Below are positions 58,990 to 64,000 of a stretch of DNA of 64,000 nucleotides, in pieces. The DNA lies in contig NZ_BAAAWN010000001.1 of the NCBI RefSeq assembly GCF_039535095.1, forward strand, positions 2,666,001 through 2,730,000. The letters run 5' to 3'. The notes under the pieces were generated by a model. That model saw only the letters and a list, made by a program, of their open reading frames with translations, was not told where the DNA came from and did no database searches. Positions within the stretch are counted from its first letter, which is position 1, and the number at the start of each line of letters is the position of its first letter. The position numbers and the translations under genes were made by a program. The DNA is from Arthrobacter ramosus (lineage in GTDB: Bacteria > Actinomycetota > Actinomycetes > Actinomycetales > Micrococcaceae).

Positions 58990-61386
58990 ATGAAGATCGC
59001 AATCGTCGGAGGCGGCCCCGGAGGCCTGTACTTCGCAGCACTGATGAAGCAGCTCGACCCGTCACATGACATCACACTCTGGGAACGCAACGCCGCGACG
59101 GACACGTTTGGTTTCGGCGTCGTATTCTCCGATGAAACGCTTGGCGGCATCGGCAACGCCGATCCCGTGGTGGCCGAATACATGAGCCGCCGCTTCGCCC
59201 GCTGGTCGGACATCGACATCCACTTCCGTCGAGAGACCGTGACCGTGGGCGGCCAGGGGTTCGCTGCCATGAGCCGCAAGGAACTGCTGGAACTGCTGCA
59301 ACGCCGCTGCATCGAACTCAGAGTCGACGTACGGTTCAGCACCATCGCCCCAGCCATCGAGGAACTCGAAGACAACTACGATTTGGTGCTCGCCGCGGAT
59401 GGCGTCAACTCGCAGATCCGGGCCAAGTACGCCGACTCGTTCCGGCCAGACCTGGACCCGCGCACCAACAAGTTCATGTGGCTCGGGACGGACCAGGTAT
59501 TCGAGGCCTTCAAGTTCTTCGTGAAGGAAACCGAGTGGGGCGTCATGCAGATCCACGGCTACCCGTACTCGGATGAGGGCTCCACGTTTATCGTGGAAAT
59601 GCACGAGGACGTCTGGCACGCGGCGGGCTTCGACGAGACCGCCAACGAGGTCTTTCCGCCGGGGGTCTCGGACGAAAAGGCGATCGCCAAGATCCGCGGG
59701 ATCTTCGCCGAGGAACTGGACGGATACGAGGTGCTGTCCAACAACTCCAAGTGGATCAACTTCACCACTGTCCGCAACGAGAGCTGGCGCCACAACAATG
59801 TCGTGTTGCTCGGCGACGCCGCCCACACCGCCCACTTCTCCATCGGTTCCGGCACCAAGCTCGCTATGGAGGACTCCCTCGCCCTGGCCGCCTGCCTGCA
59901 CGAGCACGCGGATGTTGAGTCGGCATTGGTGGCCTACGAGGCCGAGCGCCGGCCCGTGGTTGCTTCCACGCAGCGTGCAGCTCAGGCATCGCTTGAGTGG
60001 TTCGAGCGCATAGGCCAGTACAGGGACCAGGACCCCACGCAGTTCGCCTTCAACCTGCTCACCCGCAGCCGCCGCATCACGCAGGAAAACCTGCGCCTCC
60101 GCGACCCCGAGTTCGCCGACGCCGTGGACCGCGACTTCGCCGAATCCCAGGGCCTCGCCGAAGTTGCCCCGGCCATGTTCCAGCCGTACCGCATCGGCGG
60201 GCTGGAACTGAAGAACCGGATCGTGGTCTCTCCCATGGACATGTACTCCGCCGTGGACGGCGTCCCCGGCGACTTCCACAAGGTCCACCTCGGATCCAAG
60301 GCACTCGGCGGTGCCGGCTTGGTCATGACCGAAATGGTCTGTGTTTCCGCAGCCGGCCGCATCACCCCCGGCTGCAGCGGGCTGTACACGGACGGCCAGC
60401 GCGATAGCTGGAAGGAAATCGTGGACTTCGTTCACGGCCGTTCAACCGCGAAGATCGGCGCCCAGCTGGGCCACTCAGGCCGCAAGGGCTCCACCAAGCT
60501 CATGTGGGAAGGCATCGACCAGCCACTCGAGTCAGGCAACTGGTCCACGGTTGGCCCGTCGGCCCTGCCGTACGGTCCCGAGAACCAGACTCCCGCCGAG
60601 TTGGACCGGGCAGGCATGGAGGCCATCAAGGCGGAATTCGTCGCCTCGACCCTGCGCGCCGAGCAGGCAGGTTTCGACCTCCTGGAGATCCACGCCGCCC
60701 ACGGCTACCTGCTGTCCTCCTTCCTTTCGCCGGTCTCCAACAAGCGGACCGACGAATACGGCGGCAGCCTGGAGAACCGGCTGCGGTTCCCGCTGGAAGT
60801 GTTCGACGCCGTCCGTGCGGAGTGGCCTGCCGGCAAGCCTGTCACGGTCCGCATCTCCGCCACCGACTGGATCGAGGGCGGCAACACTTCCGACGATTCG
60901 GTCGAGATTGCCCGCGCATTCGTCGCCCACGGCGCCGCCGGCCTGGACATCTCCACCGGCCAGGTTGCCAAGGAGGAAAAGCCGGCCTTCGGCCGCAGCT
61001 ACCAGACGCCGTTCGCCGACCGGATCCGCCAGGAAGTTGCCGCTCCGGCAGGCGTGGCCGTGATCGCCGTCGGCGCCATCTCCACGTACGACGACGTCAA
61101 TTCCGTCCTGCTTGCGGGCCGGGCAGACCTCGTGGCACTGGGCCGTACGCACCTGTACGACCCTCAGTGGACACTGCACGCAGCCGCCGAACAGGAATAC
61201 CACGGCCCCGGCGCCCAGTGGATGCCCCAGTTCAGGGCGGGTCGCCGCAAGCCGCCGAGCTCCCGCACCGACGCCGTCCGCCCTCGTCTTTCCCTCCTGC
61301 GGGAACCGGACGCCGAGGCAACGCCGGCGCACCTGCGCTGGACGCCCGACACGTTGGCGAAGGAATCCTCCCTGCTTCCACAGTAG
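58990..61386 (+). CDS. Anthraniloyl-CoA monooxygenase/reductase (fused)
   Basis: The 798-aa bifunctional flavoenzyme has residues 1 to about 390 as a group A aromatic hydroxylase (IAIVGGGPGGLYFAALMKQL; VVLLGDAAHTAHFSIGSGTK). Residues about 397-760 are an old-yellow-enzyme domain (QPYRIGGLELKNRIVVSPMD; LEIHAAHGYLLSSFLSPVSN; DEYGGSLENRLRF). This architecture is that of 2-aminobenzoyl-CoA monooxygenase/reductase, first known from Azoarcus. It hydroxylates anthraniloyl-CoA at C5 and reduces the ring to 2-amino-5-oxocyclohex-1-ene-carboxyl-CoA. The start has AAGGGA upstream. It is the last gene of the lower-pathway operon. Confidence 0.93.
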   Translation: MKIAIVGGGPGGLYFAALMKQLDPSHDITLWERNAATDTFGFGVVFSDETLGGIGNADPVVAEYMSRRFARWSDIDIHFRRETVTVGGQGFAAMSRKELLELLQRRCIELRVDVRFSTIAPAIEELEDNYDLVLAADGVNSQIRAKYADSFRPDLDPRTNKFMWLGTDQVFEAFKFFVKETEWGVMQIHGYPYSDEGSTFIVEMHEDVWHAAGFDETANEVFPPGVSDEKAIAKIRGIFAEELDGYEVLSNNSKWINFTTVRNESWRHNNVVLLGDAAHTAHFSIGSGTKLAMEDSLALAACLHEHADVESALVAYEAERRPVVASTQRAAQASLEWFERIGQYRDQDPTQFAFNLLTRSRRITQENLRLRDPEFADAVDRDFAESQGLAEVAPAMFQPYRIGGLELKNRIVVSPMDMYSAVDGVPGDFHKVHLGSKALGGAGLVMTEMVCVSAAGRITPGCSGLYTDGQRDSWKEIVDFVHGRSTAKIGAQLGHSGRKGSTKLMWEGIDQPLESGNWSTVGPSALPYGPENQTPAELDRAGMEAIKAEFVASTLRAEQAGFDLLEIHAAHGYLLSSFLSPVSNKRTDEYGGSLENRLRFPLEVFDAVRAEWPAGKPVTVRISATDWIEGGNTSDDSVEIARAFVAHGAAGLDISTGQVAKEEKPAFGRSYQTPFADRIRQEVAAPAGVAVIAVGAISTYDDVNSVLLAGRADLVALGRTHLYDPQWTLHAAAEQEYHGPGAQWMPQFRAGRRKPPSSRTDAVRPRLSLLREPDAEATPAHLRWTPDTLAKESSLLPQ

Positions 61387-61419
61387 GTAGTAGGCCAAGT
61401 CCTGTGGGTCTGACCGGAG

Positions 61420-62060
61420 AACGGTCGGGCCCACAGGACGGTCCAGCCGACGCCGGCTGGCTGGACGAGAAAAACGACGTCGCGGTGTTGTTCTCCACCG
61501 CCACGTATCTGGCGTACGCCAACGACCGGATTGCCTTCGAAGCAGAGGACCATCCCGAATCCGGACGCTCCTGCTATGAGATCCACAACGACGGGTCCGG
61601 CGTCGTCTTCGGCAGCGTCCGCAAACCCATCCTGACCCTGCAGCCCAAACACGGTGCATGGTTCCAGGCAGAAGGTGTCTGGGGGCTTCCGGCGGACTTG
61701 TGCATCGTGCACTGGCTCGAAGTCGAGGACTGCGACTTCGATGCCATCACCGATGAGGACCTCGACCGCGAAGGCTACGACCTGCTCCGCGACTACCAGG
61801 TGGTCATCACCGGCAGCCATCCCGAGCATGTGACGCGCAACGAGCTCAGCGGTTTCTACGCCACCATCTCCTTCGACCCCGAACAACGACATCTGATGGA
61901 ACTCCGACGCTCGGACTGCGGCACCCGCCCCCCACCAATCCCCGTATGGAGACAAGCGCCATGCCACCTCCGGCGAACTTGCCGGGATCTGGAGGAACAA
62001 GGGCATGCCACCGCAGAAGCTCGCCGGAGTGGGATTCGCCGCTCAGGGCGGTTTGACGGA
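61420..62060 (+). pseudogene. N,N-dimethylformamidase-beta-like remnant
   Basis: A frame starting inside the intergenic region reads WLDEKNDVAVLFSTATYLAY, YEIHNDGSGVVFGSVRKPIL, DAITDEDLDREGYDLLRDYQ and VVITGSHPEHVTR. These are typical of the large subunit of dimethylformamidase-like proteins. After a jump of frame near 61900 it continues as SPYGDKRHATSGELAGIWRN, KGMPPQKLAGVGFAAQG, a later part of the same family. Start, middle and end are missing, so it is a deleted and frameshifted remnant. Confidence 0.65.
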
Positions 62061-62077
62061 TACTGATCCACGTCCTC

Positions 62078-62821
62078 TCATGCCGGAAAAGAGGATCGGG
62101 CGGAGAATCCAAAATCGGACAGCAGGTTCACCCCGTTGATCGCTCGTGACTGATGGGAAGAGAGGAACAATACGCTTCGGGCCACATCCTCCGCTGTGTT
62201 GACGGGGTATGGCACATCCTCGAAGCTTTCGACGCCCAGACCGCGACGTGCCATGGGAGTGTCAACGATCGACGGGCACACACTGTTGACCCTGATGCCG
62301 TGTTGGGCGTAAAGCTCGAAAGATAGAGCCCTGGTCAGTTGCACCAGGGCACCTTTCGAGGCGTTGTAGGCAAGCATGCCTGGGGCAGAGACGAATCCCG
62401 AATCCGACCCGATAATCGTCACGGATGCGTGCTCTTCCTCAACCATGTGCGGCAGAGAGTGCTTGACAGCGTGGAACACGCCGAGCACGTTCACCTCAAG
62501 AACACGACGAAAGTCGGCGGTAGTGACGTCACCGATGCTAGTGCCCAATTCCCCGTCAATGCCGGCACTGGCCACGACCGTGTCGACGCCCCCCATTGCG
62601 GTGCTCAGTTCGTTGATGGCCCCGGCAATCTCCGTTTCGTCGGAGACGTCTGCCACCCTGGTGTGCACGCGATTGCCATATCCGGCGAGGGCGTCATCAA
62701 ACACCTTGTCAACGATACCGACCTGGGCGCCGCTTTCGAGGAATGCCTTTGCGACAGCCAAACCGATACCTGAAGCACCGCCCGTCACGATGACACGTCC
62801 TGCGGTTTTTGTCTGACTCAT
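62078..62821 (-). CDS. Short-chain dehydrogenase/reductase
   Basis: This 247-aa SDR has TGGASGIG near residue 14, ASAG in place of NNAG, and active-site residues in IIGSDSGFVSAPGMLAYNAS and K of YNASKGALVQ. The C-terminal GVNLLSDFGFSARS departs from the usual VDGG. It is transcribed leftward, converging on the dimethylformamidase remnant. Substrate unknown; it is not evidently part of the indole operons. Confidence 0.8.
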   Translation of the reverse strand: MSQTKTAGRVIVTGGASGIGLAVAKAFLESGAQVGIVDKVFDDALAGYGNRVHTRVADVSDETEIAGAINELSTAMGGVDTVVASAGIDGELGTSIGDVTTADFRRVLEVNVLGVFHAVKHSLPHMVEEEHASVTIIGSDSGFVSAPGMLAYNASKGALVQLTRALSFELYAQHGIRVNSVCPSIVDTPMARRGLGVESFEDVPYPVNTAEDVARSVLFLSSHQSRAINGVNLLSDFGFSARSSFPA

Positions 62822-63218
62822 GTCGTTCTCGCTTTCAATATTGTGTCCCTTTCAATCTCCGCATTCATGGCCGGGGAATCTGAACCGTACCGGGTCCGGG
62901 CCGTTTCCTACTGGGGCCTGGTCGTCTGACAAAGCGTCTATCTTGGAGCTTAGAAGTGCTGCTCGGACTCGTCAGGAGGTTTCACCGGCTGATTGCCGTG
63001 CCGCCGGGTGGTGTTGTAATAGTGAAACTACCCCACGGTCGCTTTCGCCACATCCCGATGATCCAGCCTGACCGGCAGTCCGAAGCCTCCCCTCGGTAGG
63101 TCGTGCCCTTAGTCCCACAGTCCTTAATCCGGTCGTCGACTTCCTGACGCTTTGGCGGCGCGACACCACTGTCCCAGTTGCTCCCATGCCTGGACGGATC
63201 CGACACTCACTAGGGCGC
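62822..63218. other. Gene-free stretch between two SDR genes
   Basis: About 400 nt with stop-rich frames on both strands; no transposase, RNA or promoter element could be supported. It might be decayed coding sequence, but I cannot name it. Confidence 0.4.
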
Positions 63219-63998
63219 TCACACTGCCGTAAACCCGCCGTCCGCCGTGACAACGGAGCCAGTCATAAAGAGCGACGCGTCCGACAGCATCCAGCCCACA
63301 ATGGCTGCCATCTCCTCAGGTTCGGCAATGCGACCCTGAGGAGTCAGCCCAGCCATCTTTTCGAGGGCGCCCTCCTCGTTCAACCAGTCGGTGAGGAGGT
63401 TCGTCCGAACAGCTCCAGGAGCAAGCGCGTTTACACGGATGCCGAGTCGCCCATAGTCTGCGGCTGCTGACTTGGTCAAGCCAATGACAGCGTGCTTACT
63501 CGCACAATAGGGACCGATTCCCGGCGCCGCAATTATGCCACCCACCGATGCGGTGTTGAGAATGACACCCCCGCCGGCGCGGAGCATGGCGGGGATTTCG
63601 TGCCTCATCGATCGATAGACCCCAAAAAAGTTCACGTCAAGGATGCGGTTGACTTCATTCGGATCCTGTTCATGTAACAAAACCGCTGGCCCGTCGACGC
63701 CCGCATTATTGAACGCTAGGTGAAGCGCCCCGTGTTCCCTCTCAATAGATTCGACGGCGGCAGCGACGTCGCTGTCGACCGTTACGTCAAGCAAGATCGC
63801 GGATGCCGCGCGACCTCGCTCGACAATCTGCTTAGCGATGACCGATGTCGCGGCAAGGTTACGATCCGCCAAGATCACTGTCGCGCCACAATCGGCCAGA
63901 TAGAGTGATGCGCTGGCCCCGATGCCTCCGCCGGCGCCGGTGACGAGACAAACTTTGTCCGACAGATCGGGATGTCCAATATGCGGAAGGGTCGACAT
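63219..63998 (-). CDS. Short-chain dehydrogenase/reductase
   Basis: The 259-aa SDR has TGAGGGIG at residues 20-27, NNAGVDGP, catalytic TASVGGII and YCASKHAVIG. PGAVRTNLL follows, with a C-terminal GSVVTADGGFTAV. It is complete within the window, its start lying 3 nt from the right edge, so upstream regulation cannot be seen. It resembles SDRs of cyclic alcohol or steroid oxidation; substrate unknown. Confidence 0.82.
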   Translation of the reverse strand: MSTLPHIGHPDLSDKVCLVTGAGGGIGASASLYLADCGATVILADRNLAATSVIAKQIVERGRAASAILLDVTVDSDVAAAVESIEREHGALHLAFNNAGVDGPAVLLHEQDPNEVNRILDVNFFGVYRSMRHEIPAMLRAGGGVILNTASVGGIIAAPGIGPYCASKHAVIGLTKSAAADYGRLGIRVNALAPGAVRTNLLTDWLNEEGALEKMAGLTPQGRIAEPEEMAAIVGWMLSDASLFMTGSVVTADGGFTAV

Positions 63999-64000
63999 AA

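Noticed and set aside
60504..62066. 520-codon plus-strand frame overlapping the end of the anthraniloyl-CoA enzyme
   Set aside because: The first 300 codons are out-of-frame shadow of the OYE domain; only the later part (from about 61420) is meaningful, as a dimethylformamidase-like remnant.
1..64000. CRISPR arrays, complete insertion sequences, rRNA
   Set aside because: No regularly spaced repeats, no intact transposase with terminal repeats and no rRNA-like sequence were seen.

Overview
The window is high-GC bacterial DNA with compact operons, AAGGAG-type ribosome binding sites, ATGA/GTGA gene overlaps, and HxlR, TetR, LacI and PaaX regulators. Together with a GH91 difructose-anhydride enzyme beside an ATPase-less sugar ABC transporter and a StyA1/StyA2B pair, this points to an actinobacterium of the Micrococcaceae (Arthrobacter, Paenarthrobacter or Pseudarthrobacter type). 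No rRNA or complete tRNA is present. The window looks like an accessory, catabolism-rich region.

Region 1 (0.3-8.7 kb) is a fructan-derived sugar operon. It has a promoter with overlapping LacI-type operators, a lipoprotein binding protein, two permeases, an intracellular GH91 enzyme most likely hydrolysing difructose anhydride III, a LacI repressor, a PfkB fructokinase and a cytoplasmic GH32 beta-fructosidase. The implied route is DFA III uptake, inulobiose, fructose, fructose phosphate. Region 2 (8.9-12.1 kb) has a TDT-family transporter, a hotdog thioesterase and an SDR divergent from an HxlR regulator. Region 3 (12.3-20.8 kb) is a LacI-controlled sugar or polyol regulon: two Gfo/Idh/MocA dehydrogenases, a TIM-barrel isomerase, a VOC protein, an SDR, a KDPG-type aldolase, a small kinase and an MHS-type MFS transporter. 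Its LacI boxes (TTGCAAYCGATCTCA) occur in both promoter regions.

Region 4 (20.9-38.7 kb) is a patchwork of islands and decay. It holds a lower-GC segment with a frameshifted isomerase and an SDR, tRNA-3'-end-like repeats at 23.3 and 36.2 kb, an XRE gene with a truncated nucleotidyltransferase-like partner, and a duplicated fragment of a COG2085 gene. It also has a LysR/PrpF/DctA tricarboxylate or dicarboxylate locus, a resolvase remnant, three COG2085 reductases with TetR regulators, a Phd-like toxin-antitoxin pair, and a broken, 5'-truncated TOTE-type helicase.

Region 5 (38.6-43.1 kb) has a flavin-dependent monooxygenase, an AraC regulator and a glycogen-debranching-like glycosidase. Region 6 (43.1-61.4 kb) is the highlight, an apparently complete indole catabolic cluster. 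It has an AraC regulator, SDR, StyA1, StyA2B, a phytoene-desaturase-like FAD oxidase, an isatin-hydrolase-type cyclase-family enzyme, and a benzoylformate-decarboxylase-like ThDP enzyme. These are followed by PaaX, RidA, an FAH hydrolase, a cupin, an acyl-CoA thioesterase, a 2-aminobenzoate-CoA ligase and the fused anthraniloyl-CoA monooxygenase/reductase. The inferred route is indole, indole oxide or diol, isatin, isatinate, anthranilate, anthraniloyl-CoA, non-aromatic or hydroxylated product. Two tiny paralogous genes (44283 and 45260) precede the SDR and StyA1, a third small gene precedes PaaX, and three intergenic sites share TRTGACG-N2-CGT. Region 7 (61.4-64 kb) has a dimethylformamidase-like remnant and two SDRs.
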